Below, in pieces: positions 45,660-58,139 of a DNA stretch of 64,000 bases. The notes below the pieces were generated by a model. That model was not told the origin of the DNA and did no database searches. It saw only the letters and a list, made by a program, of their open reading frames with translations. The DNA is from Tetrastigma voinierianum (lineage: Eukaryota > Streptophyta > Magnoliopsida > Vitales > Vitaceae): contig JAEQBH010005397.1 of assembly GCA_016808115.1 (NCBI GenBank), positions 43,116 to 107,115 on the forward strand. Reading direction: 5' to 3'. The position numbers and the translations under genes are program-made. Each line of letters starts with the position of its first letter. Positions within the stretch are counted from its first letter, which is position 1.

Positions 45660-45715
45660 GATATTAACCACCAGAAATAGTTTTAGCGGCGAGAAATAGT
45701 TTTAAACGGAGTTTG
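45375..45715. repeat. Tandem units in B 3' LTR
   Basis: Three units of about 105-110 bp, each with GAAATGGGCCACGGTGG-like, TTGGTACTTGATTCTGA and GGATATTAACCACCA text. The third is broken by the poly-T run. Confidence 0.88.
45617..45657. repeat. Poly-T run (41 bases)
   Basis: An uninterrupted T run replaces the ATAGCACTTC segment expected in the third LTR unit. It is absent from the 5' LTR. Confidence 0.97.
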
Positions 45716-46375
45716 AGAAATTGTTTTCATGAAAAAGTCGAGTTTTCTCATAAGCGAGTTTTCCAGCCATTTATGTCTGATTTTCTATATTAGGAGGTAC
45801 ATCTGTGAGACAACAACATTTAGAACTTGTAGTACTCAGGCGTTTGCTCACGGTTTATGTTTTTAATATAATTTTTTTCGGTGCGAGGTGCGAAGCTGAA
45901 AGACCTTTCCGGGATCCTCGGTCGGCGTTGTGTTGTATGTATATAAGATAAGGTGTAAAGTAAGCGTAGTAAAAGTAAAAATGTGACATTTGTATATGTA
46001 AATATCTTTGTAAATATGCATGCATGGTTTGAAACGGGTTGCGATGAAATTATGTTGGATTGATTTGTATCTTATATTTTGATGAGGACGAGAGGTCCTT
46101 TATGGTTGTAGTTGGATTTTGGAAAATATTGGGAGTGTATTTTTATACAGGTGATTTTGTATGTCGGGCTTGACCAGTGCGGCCCGTTATGCTCTTTGGA
46201 TTTTACGTTAAATCTAAAGGTGTGATTTTAAGTACAAGAGTTGCTATATTACGTTTTCCCGAGGCAGGTTTAATAGTTTTAACGGCAGCTTCATGGTAAT
46301 TTGTGCAGCTGACGAGGCTTGGTGGGAGGTTCTTGTGGAGTTCTTGGCGATTCCCCTCTCAATAGGGAGAGTGCA

Positions 46376-47590
46376 GCCCGATAACCCTACTTTTAGAAGG
46401 AGAAGATATGATATTCGAGGAGATGTGTTCCCAGGAAAGAACAAAGTGGTATTATGGAAAAGATTCGTGCATCGCCCCGTATGGAGGACACTTTGTAGAG
46501 ATAAGCTTGACACAAAATTCTCGATCAAGTTTTTAATTGCCTACTCTATTTCAAAGACTGTTTTGAATGGGTAAAAACAATATGATACTTGTTAGAGATA
46601 TTTAGGCAACATCGTAAAGAGAAGAAATGAAATGCCTCTACTTGAGAATTTTAATTGATGCGATTTTTATGTATCAGGATAGATTTCTAGGACCTTTTCT
46701 ATCATCATTTGGTAATATATACATTCTCCTAGATTTGTGGACTATGGCATGTCCTAGAAATGATGCCATACGGTGGTTGGGTTTATCTGAAAAAATACGA
46801 CGATTTGGAGCACCCAGAACAATCATAAGAGATGAGAGAAGCCATTTTGCAAATAAAGTTTTTTCAAAACTCATGAATAGATATGGAATCAAACATATAC
46901 TGTGGTTGGCGTATCACCCTCAGTCAAATGGGCAAGATGAAATTTCCAATAGGGAGATTAAGAAAGTGCGGAGAAAACTTGATCGATACAGCGAGAAATG
47001 ATTGGTTTATAAAGCTAGATGATGCTTGTGGGCCTTTAGAGTGCTTACAAAACTCAGTTGGAATGTCCCGTACATAATTGTATTTGGAAAACCTTGTCAT
47101 CTCCCTTTAAATTGGAGATACAAAGCTATGTAGGCCATCGAATTGGTGTGATTTTCAAGTTCCCGGAAAGAGATTACTCCCGAATAAGATAGTATTTGGA
47201 AGGATTACGAGTAGGCTTATGACAATGCAAATTTACAAATAAAGACAAAGAAGTGGCATGATCAAAGATTATGAGGAAGAATTCAAGGCGGAGAACAAGT
47301 CCTCTTATACAATTCGGGCTCAAGCTATTTCGGGAAATTGAAGTTAAGATGGAGTGAGCCATACAGTGGTAATAAGTACACCCTTTGGGCTGTTAACCTG
47401 GCCCGAATCGGAAGTGGTTAAAGTAATTGGTGGAGATTGAAGCATTATCTTGGAGGAAGCATAACGGAAATTTAGATCGGCTTTGAAAGAGGGGATAAGT
47501 ATCTTTGAAATAGAAAACATTCTGTAGCAAATGTCTAGCTAAAGGCGTTAAAGCGAGCGACTTCTTGAGAGCAACCCAAAGTTTGAATTT
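46376..47590 (+). pseudogene. Athila integrase remnant of element C
   Basis: Resumes element C after B. The zinc-finger region (46400-46620) is degenerate. The catalytic core is clear in 46627-47001: FLGPFLSSFGNIYILLDLW, FGAPRTIIRDERSHFANK and YHPQSNGQDEISNREIKK. These cover the regions of the second catalytic Asp and the Glu of the DDE triad; the first Asp (in a VD-Y-S-W block) is lost. The C-terminal part survives near 47245-47400 (KWHDQRL, EQVLLYNSG, LKLRWSEPYSG). Stops and frameshifts remove function. Confidence 0.87.
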
Positions 47591-48650
47591 CATTTATAGT
47601 TAGATTAATTTTGTTTAATTTTGTGCTTGACGTTCTAGTTTTAATTTCATTAGAAATTTTATTTTGTAGTTTTTGCTGAATTTTCAAGGACGAGGAAGAT
47701 GAACTGGAAATGGATGTTATTAGGAAGCACACTTTCTCAAACTGAAATATGCAGAGAAAAGTGCTGAGGGGAGTATTTGTTCCCTCACTTTGTCCTTAAT
47801 AATAATTGCATAGTTGAGTTTGGGGAATGTAGAAAGATTTTATTATTACCAAATTGCTTGTATGCATTGTTAAATATCTTGATGAATGATATTGAGTGAA
47901 GAATGAAATTGTTCATACTTGAATTGAGATTGTATGATGTAAAATGTGTTTTCACAAGTATGAACTAAGTGGAAAGACTTTATTACATAATGTCATATGG
48001 GTTGAATGGTTGAAAGCATGAAAATATGCTAAAATTTTGAAGTAGGACATAATTCTATCGTGACAGACAAAGTTATGTCATGACAATTTTTGAACTTTTG
48101 TTGCGACATTGGTTTTTTTTGTCGCGACAAAGAAAAATCAAACCTCATCGTAGTCGTAGGAAAATCTGTCACGACACACTTTCTTTCTGTGGAAACAAAG
48201 TTGGTGCTATCATTTGATTTACAATGAAAGAGTTTGTGTATGATTTCTTGTGCATGACAGACAGTAAACATGAACCTCATAAATCAGAATTAAACTGACA
48301 AAATTTCTCTATGTCGCAGCGATAAATCAGTGGAGGCATGGAGCAAATTTCTATCGCGAAATAATTTTCGCTGTCTCAGTGAAGAATTTCTTAATTTAAG
48401 TGTTAAGAAAAATTTATGTTCACGACATTATTTCTAATATCCTTGACACAATATTAAAAAAGGGCACAAACTCTAGGGTCTCAATCGGTCGAATTTTATT
48501 GCGACAATTAATGAAGCATAACAACTCTTGGCACAGAAATAGAAAATGTTTGAAGGCTGAAGAGTCACCTACCTCGCTAAACCTTCAACTTGATCACTCC
48601 CCTCACGAATCTCTCCCGCTCCTTCGAAACCTAGATCCCTAAATCTCTCT
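47591..48650 (+). other. Post-pol spacer of element C with palindrome cluster
   Basis: The region after pol holds no clear coding sequence. From 48050 to 48500 it contains the LTR-type palindrome family: one exact TGTCGCGACA (48120-48129) plus GTCATGACA, GTTGCGACA and GTCACGACA variants. These lie outside the LTRs, which is unusual. Confidence 0.7.
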
Positions 48651-50100
48651 TTCACAATGTATGAGCCAAGACCTGGTTCCAAACCTTACTTGAAATCATG
48701 AAAGAATATCTTGAGAGGAGGAAAGAAATGATTCAAGCCACTCGGGCGAAACAAGGCGAAGTGAAAAAAGGGCTAAAGTAAACAAGAGACACGAGGATCC
48801 AGTGGAAGAATCTAGAAAAAGAAGAGAGTGAAAGAAGCAGAGTAGAAGCGTGGAGAAAAAGATTGTGGCTGGGTCTACGTGCCAAACATGTAGCCGGAGG
48901 GACTAGAATTATATACGAGATACTTCATGGGGAGAAAGGCTTCATAGTAGATTTCTCCATTGATGAGATTAGGAAGCGAGGATGGCACTTGTTATGACAT
49001 GAAATCACTGGATTCGTGGGCATTAAGTAGGGTTCTATGCTAATATGGTGGAATCAGGCAATAGAGCGTGTATGTTGGGGAAATGGATATCCTTCGGAAG
49101 AGCGGATAGACCAAGCGTACAATCTTCGGGAGAGGGAAGGAATGGTTCAAAGTTTAAGGCGGGTGGGCTTTTTGTTTCAGATTAGCAAACGCTAGCGATG
49201 GCAGGGAAAGTGGAATGCCACCAGAAAAATACCCACATGAGTCCATCGCCAAAGGAGCATTGACTGAACCAGGAAAGGTGTGGTTTTATTTCTTATGTTC
49301 AGTCATTCTACCTTAGCTTTAAAATCTGCAGTTAGGGAGAAAGGGAATGATCTTGTTGTATGCCGTCAAAGGGCTACAAATTCGGTGTTGGTAAAATTAT
49401 TGGCTTCGATTTGAGTTATTATAGGAGGCTATAAGGGGTTGATTCCACACCCAGCGCTAGTCTCGGGCTTTGTATCTTAGGTGGTGTCTGAAATTTGGGA
49501 GGAAGAAAACTATCGAATATCACCTAATACTTACAAGAATCACAAAGGGCCTAAGAACAAAGGCGAGGAAAGAGAGGTGGAAGGCTACGAGAAAAAGAAG
49601 AACCCGATAGAAATACAACAACCACGGCTGAGTGAAGCTCGAGGCTCAAGCAGGCCCAGAGAAGCATGAGCCCAGTATTGACCTTCTCCCCCGAGGTGAG
49701 ACAAGTCCACCAAGAGCATGTTGAAAGCTCAAAACCTCTAAGTAACAATGCTGCAGTGCTAGAAATGCTAAAAGCCATGAAATGAGATGCAAGAAAGAGC
49801 ACAACCGGCTGAAATTCAAGCTGCAGCTCGGGGATGAGTATATGGATCTTTGAGTTGAAAATAAGGGACCCGACATTTGGAAAGGCCACAAATCGGAGAG
49901 ATGAGAGAGGAAGAGTAGATGGGAACTAAGAGGAAGCGAAATTTGGTGAAAGAGCGAAGCGAGAAAGATGCCTTTCTCGGATCGGCTTAGGAAGATGATG
50001 AGCTAATAAAATTATGAAAGAGGAAGATGCCATGGAGAAGAACTTCTTTGTAGAGGCGAGATGCCTTTAGGTATCTGTCTGAGGAACTATCGTAAAAGAA
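48651..50100 (+). pseudogene. Decayed third ORF of element C (putative plant transposon protein-like)
   Basis: Joining frames mentally, short blocks recall the domain found downstream of pol in Athila/Calypso-type elements and annotated in plant proteomes as putative plant transposon protein. Examples are RACMLGKWI near 49060-49090, VWFYFLCSVILP near 49280-49315, and LLYAVKG near 49350-49375 with a following HPA/SL-type segment near 49450. A lysine/glutamate-rich tail follows (49481-49669). No signal peptide or transmembrane helix can be read, so an envelope protein is not supported. The call rests on weak, frame-broken similarity. Confidence 0.5.
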
Positions 50101-52241
50101 ATAAGAACTCGGATAGAAAAAGGGATATTGAGGAAATGGGGCACATAAACTATAGGGAAATATGCTGGACTAAAACTAGATATGATAAAAAATATTTGAT
50201 TAAAATGTGCTCTCTACATCGAGGAGAATTTGAGGAACCGAATTCTATTTGATAGAGACAAAATAAATTAAATCAAACAATTATCTGACAGAATGGAGTG
50301 ATGCAGTATATGATAGGTGAGGCATCACAAGTCTAGATCCCTGAGTTCTCACCTTCTGCAACTGGGTACAAATTAGATCCAGTGAATCTACCTTCCTCCC
50401 ATAGGCATGAAAGAAAGAAAGAAAATGGCTCATCTGCTCTTCCATCTCTTTTCCCTCTGTTACCTAATATCCCGTCCTTGAAAAATTGATAAAATAGAAA
50501 ATTTTGCAAAGCTTAGTGTTCACTTTTTTTTTTCATTTCTTGTTTTGTTTCTTTAATTTTGCTTTTTCCTTTGAGTTTAATAATTTGAAATTGTTGACTT
50601 GTGGCAAATAACTTAGTTGAATAAATTAGAAACCAAATTTCTGGATTTAAATTGCTAAATAAAACATGGGTGTTTGGTGAGCTGGTGTTGATGGAATTGA
50701 GTTGTTGTTGTGTTACATTTCTTTGAACTGAATTGTTGATCTAAATGAACATTCTAACTGTTAAATAACACAACATATCCACAAAACTAAACAAACAATT
50801 TGATAGATGCATTGGGGTAGGATGAGATGAATTGAAAGGGAAAGTTGTAAGGATATTAATAAATGTGTTGAACTTCAAGAATAAGGAAGGTTTTAATAAA
50901 TTGATGGAACGGATAAGACCTATAATTATATTTTGTAATGAATTTGGTTATAAAAATCTTGGTAAGCTTTGCACATAGTCAACAAGCTCACAGAAACAAG
51001 TGTGCCAAGATTAGGGACATCTTAAGGATCCATCATAGTAATCTCTCGATGTCTAGAACTTGTTGGATTGTTAGTCGAGGCGAAAGGCTAGCGAGTACTG
51101 GGAATGATGTAGGCCATCCTTGGGAGATTGAGCCTATCAAAACACCCTTATAATATGCCTAAGCATACACACTAGTTCTTTATTTGAGCCTATAGCCAAT
51201 CTCATTATCAACCATGCAAATGACAAGCTCAATTCCTTCCTTAAACATAATCCTACAGTAAAGAACCCTTATTTGCCCAGATTAAAAAACAAAATACATT
51301 AATGACAGAAAATGACAAGTTTGGGGGAATATTATTTTAAGTTGTAGAGGAGGATAAAAAGGGTTGAGAAAGAAAAATTCATTGAGATAAGAAGAGATGA
51401 AATTAAGAAAGAAGGCATGAAAGAAAAACATCAAGGAAAGAATAGGTTTGGACTTATAGCCTTCCTACGCCAAGACAGAATTAAAGTTCTTGGGGTGTTC
51501 AACACCTAATACCACAATGTAGCTAGGTGTAGGAGTTACTAACCCGAAGTTCGAGGTAAGGGTGGTAGAAAGATTAAAGATAAACATTGCATGGAAGCTC
51601 TAAAATAAGGAAGAGAAGTTATATTCTATGTGTGGTCAATGAGAAAAAGATACCATAATGAAGAATATGCAGAAAGATGCACAAAACCTGATGGGAAGGT
51701 TAGAAACTTGAAGTCAAGAGAAATCAAGGATGCATAATAAAGGCAAGTGTGTTAAGTTGTCAGTAAAGTATGCAGGTAAAATTAAGCTAAATTGTCCAAA
51801 TTATCTACTTGATTACGAAGCCACACATTACAAGCTTAAAAGACCTATTTGATCCTGAAGGTGATGATATGCTTACATTTGTGGAGATTAATATGACAAA
51901 CAAGCATATGGGACTTTAAGAATGAAAGAGAAGCATGCTAACTGAGTATTATCCGAGGAGATTAACTAATGCGCGAAAAAGAGGAAGACCAACACACACT
52001 CACAATTCAAGGTTAAATGATTAAATTGTTTGTTTATGAATTATTTGTTTGTTAAGTGACAATTGAAAATCTTTTTGGATTCTAGATTGGAAACATGTTT
52101 AGAAATAATTTTAATGCGACTTATGTTTTCTGCTTGAATTGGGGTTTAAACGGAAAAATATCCTTAAAAATTAAAGCTACATTGTTTGAAAAATTTCTTT
52201 TCTTTGCTTAGGGACCAATAAAAACTTTAAGTTAGGAAATT
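50101..52241 (+). other. Non-coding 3' interior of element C
   Basis: AT-rich DNA without protein motifs; short frames such as 50938-51153 show no family likeness. It ends with ACTTTAAGTTAGGAAATT immediately before the 3' LTR, the decayed form of the usual Athila AAGTTGGGGGAA polypurine tract. Confidence 0.6.
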
Positions 52242-54567
52242 TGATGAGTCATATACTCATCTATTTTAAACCCATTTCTCTAGCATATTTTTAGCAGTTT
52301 CAAATCTATTTTAATGTCAAATTATGGAATATTCACCAACTTTGTGTTTTGTAGGTTTTAATTGAAAAAGGAGATAATTCTAGTAGAAAAGAAGAAAAAA
52401 ATGGCAATTGCAGCATTCTCTATTGTGACATAGTTTTTGTTTGTCGTGACAGAATTTCAAGAAGACAAGAAGAACTATATTAATGCGGTCGATAGCTATA
52501 TGTACATGACAAAGTCTAGAGTTGAACTCAAGAGCGAAATAGAATCTGCAATCGCGACAAAGGGATTTATGGCATTGTTAAAGAATGTAAAGAAGACTTT
52601 TCGACACTCTTAACTCATTGTGACAATGATCAAGGCAATGAAATATGAACTTTGTCGCGACAATCCCTCCCCTCGTCGCAACATAAAGAGAAATTTGAAG
52701 ATTAGCGGATAGGCTATGTCGCGACAAAGATAGCTCTGTCGTGACAGAAAATGGCAAGGATATAACACAAGTCAGCTACGACAACTGTTTTTATGTTGCA
52801 ACAAAGTTTTGGCATGGGGCAAACTCAGGAAGAAATTTTTCGCGATCAAGAAAATCACGTCGACATAACATTCGAGTTCACAACAAAATATAATGGTTTA
52901 TGACAAAGATTATTTAAATCACGACAAGCAAACATGAGAGTGAATTCACGTCGCGACAAAATTTGGCAATCTGAGAGGTGGCTGACAAAAGAAATTCATG
53001 TTGCAACATAGTAAAGGGTGGCCAGGAATCTACTATCGCGACAAAGAAGTTTTATGTCGCAACAATAAAAGCTACAGAATGATAGAATTCTCTATCGCGA
53101 CAGAAGAAAATTCTATCATGACATAATTTGAATGAGAAATTAAGATTAATAAGTCAAGTCTATTGCAACAAATATTTCTATGTTGCAACAAATAACAGCT
53201 ATGATAAAGGACGAGGAGAAGAAAAGTCGCCGTGACAAAGGAAGTGTCATGACAAAAATTGTTAAGGAATCAAAGAAATCCTGTCGCGACATAGAAAACT
53301 CTATCGTGTGAGTAGACAAAATTTGAAGAAAAAATGCCTTCGCGACATTGCTCAAATCTATCGTGGCCGAGATTCGAAAAGAAAAGCTCGGGCGGTGCGA
53401 CATAAAAGCTGCATCTTCTGACGAAGCCGATATAGCTGGAACTGCAGCCGTGTGCTTTTCTATGTCATGATAGAGCGATCAATTTGGGCTAGAAATTTGG
53501 AGATCCATAACATAATCATGAAGTGCGGCTCAACATTAGAAAGTCTATAAATAGACGCATCTAGGGCACTGTGCGTAGCTTCCATAATTCCAGGACTTAT
53601 GGGGTAGTTGAAGACTCTTTGTATATTATTTTTTCTTTTATTTTATTTTTAGTAGATATAGTTTGAGCATAGTATTCAGTTAGTTTTCTTTTGATTTTTC
53701 GGAGTTGAGTAATGAACTGAAGTGTAGCTGGGAGCTGGAATTTCTTGTTAATTTTCTCTTTAATTACTTTTTAAATAAAATGGAGTTTGAAAAATTTCTG
53801 GATTCATTTGGCTAGATTCGTTTTTACCTTTCTTGTGAATTTTCTTGATCAGGTTAATTCACTAATATGTGAGCAGTTTTGAAAGATTGAGCTCCCTCTA
53901 GGAATGGGTCGATGATCATAGTCATTTTCTGCTAAAGTGGAAGAATGCTTTAGTTAGAATTCTTGAATTTATTTGATTCCAGTATTATTTTGAACTTAAT
54001 TATTCCCGATTACTAGTACTTTGTGTACCCAGCAAGTATTATATCTTGCTTTGATTTCTAGGAGGCCCTCTGTGTGACACGGAGATGGAAATTAAATTTA
54101 TAAACGATTCTTTGTAGAGTATGGTAGACTAATGCTTTGGAACTAATGAACTCTGAAGATTACTTAGATAAATCACTAACCTCATGGTTTGAGATAGTTT
54201 GATGAAATGCTCAGTTTAATAAATGCCAGGAGGTTTCTCCTCTCTCACGATGAAAGATTACGATGTCGTGTTAAGCAAGATCTAATCAAGAAGATAGAAA
54301 TTTCATCAGTATTAAGGTTACAGGTGCCATCTAAGTGGAGAAGGTTTGCAATATCCATTCTATGACGAAGATTCTTCGATCTAAGATACAGGTGTGAAGA
54401 AGCTGGGAAAGGAAAAATACTTTCGAATCTTAGAAAGAGGATTACATCTTACAAGTAGGCCCGATTAGATTCATGGTCCAGAAGTAGACATGAATCTCTA
54501 GTGTTAGTCGAAAGATGTAGTTAAGGAAATCCAAACTATACAACAATGCATCGTTGACAAATTCAGC
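52242..54567 (+). mobile_element. Element C 3' LTR, truncated at its 3' end
   Basis: It starts TGATGAGTCATATACTCATC and follows the 5' LTR closely in order: palindrome array (52430-53480), TATA (TATAAATAG, 53546-53554), GGAGTTGAGTAATGAACTGAAG near 53701, and CAACAATGCATCGTTGACAAATTC near 54541. At 54567 it stops where the 5' LTR has about 300 bp more (24450-24763). Element F protease-side sequence begins at once, so the LTR end was deleted. Confidence 0.82.
52430..53480. repeat. TGTCGCGACA palindrome array, C 3' LTR
   Basis: Exact palindromes at 52653-52662, 52717-52726 and 53282-53291, with dozens of near copies (GTCGTGACA, ATCGCGACA, GTTGCAACA). Same place in the LTR as the 5' array. Confidence 0.9.
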
Positions 54568-55330
54568 GTTCTAGGTCGAGGTCGAGTATTATATCTTTAC
54601 TGACTACGAGGGCTACTAGCGGTTGAGTAGGATAGGTGAGCGGGATCGAGTTCGAGGCTAGAAATTTGTAGGACTTCATGGACCTAGGGGCGTGTCTTCG
54701 CCATTACACCTTAGGTTGAGCTTGTAGATCATTCGGTTATTTAGGGTACTTTTCTACTCTCTCATATATGGACAAGAGTATTGTTTGATTCTAGTGCATC
54801 TCATTCTTTTATTACTGCATCCTGTGTGAAAGATTTGGGCTTAGAGGTTGAAACCTTGGAAAAGCCATTGCATGTGAGTTCGCCCCTAGGAACTAGGGTG
54901 AGGGTTGATATGATATGTTGGGGTTGTAAGTAAGAGATCTCAGGGATTCTTCTCACGGTGGACCTTGAGTTACTCGCTGTGTAGTTTGATGTCATCGAGG
55001 ATGGATTAGGTGGCTTGGCCATCGTGTCGCATCGGTGTGATCGTAGGAGAGTTACTGCCTACACACAGGATGGTATTCGTGTTATGTTTCAAGGGGATAA
55101 GCATGATGCTTTACCTCAGGCCGTGTACGACTCTAGGTGGTACGAGCAATTGATGGGTTGGCTGGTAGGCCTTACCTTGGAGGATGAGGTGAGATAGGAT
55201 TTGAGTCTACATCGAGTGGTTTGTGATTGCCCAGGGATATCTTTGGATGAACTCTGGGTTACCTCCCAGAAATATAAGATGTAGAGCTTCATGAATTGGG
55301 TTATACAGATGCGGCCTTCATTCTATGACT
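54568..55330 (+). pseudogene. Chromovirus protease remnant of element F
   Basis: The catalytic loop near 54786-54815 reads FDSSASHSF, so the glycine of the DSG triad has become serine. KDLGLEVETLEKPLHV and SPLGTRVRVDMICWGC-like text follows to 54925, then EISGILLTVDLE. After a frameshift, 55015-55197 encodes CDRRRVTAYTQDGIRV and KHDALPQAVYDSRWYEQ, the link between protease and RT in this family. The first part (54568-54720) is the C-terminal end of gag and is poorly preserved. Confidence 0.87.
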
Positions 55331-56286
55331 CCCGCAGAATATTTGTTGAGGATGCGGGGAACTTAAGGTCGATTACAAAGACTTATTGGATAGAGTATTT
55401 ATTAGACCGAGCACTTCACCTTGGGGCACTCTAATGTTGTTTGCAAAGAAGAAAGACAAGACTCTTTGGTTATGCATAGATTATCGGCAGTTGAACGGGG
55501 TTACTATCAAGAACAGGTACCCTTTGCTTGGGGATTGACGTTTTTGATCAGGCGAGAAGGGGGCGCGAGGTGTATTCAGAGATGAATCTCTAGGCAGAGT
55601 TTACCATCGGTTAGAAGTTTGGGAGGCAAAATCATCCTAAGACCAGCGTTTGAGCGATATGAATCATTCAAGTTCATGTGATGCCCTTGGTTGACGAATG
55701 CTCTGCATCATTCATGGATCTCCATGCATTGGTATTCAACTCTATCTAGATAATTTTGTGGTAGTCTTTGTTGGCTTGATATCTGGTCTCAAAGTCAGAA
55801 GAGGAGCATGGGGATCATTTTAAGGATTGTTCACTGACCTAAGAACATCAAATTTATGTGCAGAGTTGTTAAGTGCGGGGTTTTTAGAAGCTAGAGTAAG
55901 GTTCTTGGGGCACGTGATATAGAGCTTCAGTGTATCAGGAGTTGACGCAGGAAGAAGGTAAGAGCGGTTCGGAGTTGGGAGGAGCCAAGTGGAGTCTTCG
56001 AGATATGGGTTTCTTGGGATGGCGGTACTTCAAGAGATTTATTCATGCCTTCTCCCGACTAGTTGCACCTATGGCGGTTGACTGTAATGAGGTCAGTTTG
56101 AGTGGAATGGCACATAGGAAGGCATTCAGAATTTGAAAATGGGGGCTGGGTTGGCTCCTATTACGATGGTCGGACAGGATAGGGGCCATAGTGGCATAAC
56201 TGTGCCTCCAAAGGCCATTGGGATGTCTGTTATGATCAAGTCGGAAGGTTGTGGCTTATAGTTCTCGACAGGTTAAAGAACCAGCA
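55331..56286 (+). pseudogene. Chromovirus RT and RNase H (first part) remnant of element F
   Basis: AKKKDKTLWLCIDYRQLNG and TIKNRYPL lie near 55445-55530 and LDNFVVVFVGL near 55745-55775. The catalytic VDD is replaced by VGL in the readable frame. 55930-56136 retains connection-domain text (RYFKRFIHAFSRLVAPM). RNase H begins near 56150 and is cut after AYSSRQVKEP (about 56254-56283) by solo LTR G. It continues at 60331. Confidence 0.83.
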
Positions 56287-57879
56287 TGACACCCAGAAAT
56301 ATGCCCTGCAGTTCTCAGAAGGCATGTTTGGGGTATTCTGTAAGTGTAATTTGAATGTTTCGTGGTTAAATGCAAAACATAAATTTATAGAATCTTGAGA
56401 ATTTAGTACAAGACTTAAGGACAATATTGTCCCATTTTACATAAAGGGCCTAAAGACATGAATTAATTTGATTAAGAGGCCAAAGTACCTCGTAATGGAA
56501 CTTGCAATGTAATTGTGAGGTGGAGGGTTAAAAGCTAAATAATCAAAACTTAGTGCATAGAGATGTGGGAGACCAAAATGCATTAATTTGGTCTCCAAAG
56601 CAGAACCTACGTATGGAGCAAAAAGGAAGGAGAGGAAGAGGAGGAAGAAGAAGGAGGAAGGAAAAGTAATCAAGGTATGACTGAACTTAAGTATGGAAAT
56701 TATGGATTCTAGCATGATTTTGATACAAGAATACCCCAGTATGGATTCTTTAGGTTTCATTTGGACATTAATTTGGTTCCCTTCACCAGGGTTTGCTGGT
56801 AACATTCTTTCTAGATTTAAGGGAAGTTTGGTTGAAAAGCCCTAGATGATAATGAGTAAATATGGAATCCTTCACAATTCCAAGGTTTTGTAGAATTGGG
56901 TGAATTTTGGTATGAATCCTAGGATTCTTTTGCAAATTAAAAGTGTTTGTGGAGTTGTTGGGAGGGATTCCATGTTAGTTTTTGATGAAGGATGCATTAG
57001 GAGTGATCTATGGATGAAGTGCGAAAGGGGAGAAAATACCCATTTGGGAATTTTAGATTGAAGTCTTTGCCGGTACTTGAGTTTGTACCGGTACACTTTC
57101 AGTTCTGGTCATTTTGGCCAAAGTGTACCCGGTACACTTTAAGTATCTTAGAATGCATACAATTATAAACTTACGTTTGACCGATTTTATTATTTATTAT
57201 AACTTGCTCATTTCTTATCAGATTTAAGTGATTCAAGTTTCAGATCAAATAGACTTCAAGGAAAATGTATAAAAATAGACATCGTCAATTCTGACTCTAG
57301 ATAGCCCAAGAAATTCATAAAGTGGGGCTATGTACAAAGTATTTCTGCATCAGTTGATCATAGAGTAGTTCAGTTTGTTTCGGACGTAACTTGAGTTTGA
57401 GGTCACTCCGTTAGGTGATTCCTAGTTGGGCAGACCATAGCACCTTAGATTTAAAGGAGTACAAAGAACTAGTGTCAATTATAGAGACAAGGCACTGGAA
57501 AATGAATAGTTCAAACTGTCCCTCGGTAAAATCGGTAAATTGGCTAGTTGGCATGAAAATGCCATAACTTGAGTTTAGATAGTCAGATTAGGTGATTCAA
57601 TTTCTAAGTAAAGTTGATTCATAGAGGGACAAGAATAATTTCAAATGATGTGGATAGGCATCATATAGTGCTAGTATCTGAAGTACCATATGGAATAGGC
57701 ATGAAACACGAATCTGATATGAAACTGAAAACGGTGCGAAATATGAACATAACCGTAAGAACGAAATACAATCATCACGAACACATAATGTGGCTAAAAT
57801 GCCTGATATAAGATAGTAAGTTACTAAACTCTATATAATTGTAAAGCGCCTAAGACCAATTATTGAATGACATGAGTAC

Positions 57880-58030
57880 TCTACGATGCGTGCTTGGCAC
57901 ATTAGTATAGGCACTCTACGATTAGTGCGCTGACACTCTGATCGTGCCCGGCACAGTAGTACTTGATGCTCGATTAGTGCGTGACACTCTCTGATTAGTC
58001 GGCTGGCACTCTTTGATAATATTGTACCTT
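57880..58030. repeat. Tandem repeat 1 in solo LTR G
   Basis: Four to five units of about 30-37 bp with GGCACTCT(A/T)GATTAGTGCG-like text. Confidence 0.75.
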
Positions 58031-58139
58031 GGTGCACTTATTATCTTTGTGTCCTACTCATTCCATATTACTGGTCTAGGCAATCTAACAATTATATGAT
58101 AAGACTTTGAATAATGAATAGAATAAAGGAAATGAATAT

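Larger units (their letters stand above)
29531..46375 (+). mobile_element. Element B: Tekay/Del-like chromovirus interrupted by D
   Basis: It has paired LTRs of about 2.97 kb (29531-32504) and 2.99 kb (43390-46375), a degenerate tRNA-Met PBS, gag, element D (33713-39803), then protease, RT, RNase H, integrase with chromodomain, and a polypurine tract. It lies inside the integrase zinc-finger region of element C. A clear 5-bp target duplication is not visible (left ATTTA, right GCCCG), consistent with decay at the edges. Same family as element A. Confidence 0.85.
43390..46375 (+). mobile_element. Element B 3' LTR
   Basis: It matches 29531-32504 in order and content, from the GTGTGCGGTATGTG start text through CACCTCCATATGCTC, the TGACTAACTATATTGC text near 45060, the tandem units and the CCTCTCAATAGGGAGAGTGCA end. 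It carries an (AAT)n run (43909-43940) and a 41-base T run not found in the 5' LTR. Confidence 0.85.
21963..54567 (+). mobile_element. Element C: large Athila-like retrotransposon interrupted by B
   Basis: 5' LTR (21963 to about 24763), leader, gag, protease, RT, RNase H, then element B (29531-46375), then integrase, a downstream decayed ORF and the 3' LTR (52242-54567). Subtracting B leaves about 15.8 kb, large even for Athila-type elements. C itself sits in element F between gag and protease. Every coding part is broken. Confidence 0.85.

Noticed and set aside
48651..50100. Retroviral envelope gene in element C
   Set aside because: No signal peptide, transmembrane segment or glycosylation pattern can be read; the blocks fit the plant transposon protein-like domain better.
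56437..56805. 122-codon minus-strand frame as a host protein
   Set aside because: It lies entirely inside solo LTR G, has a low-complexity hydrophobic run from a GAGGAAG repeat, and has no family likeness.
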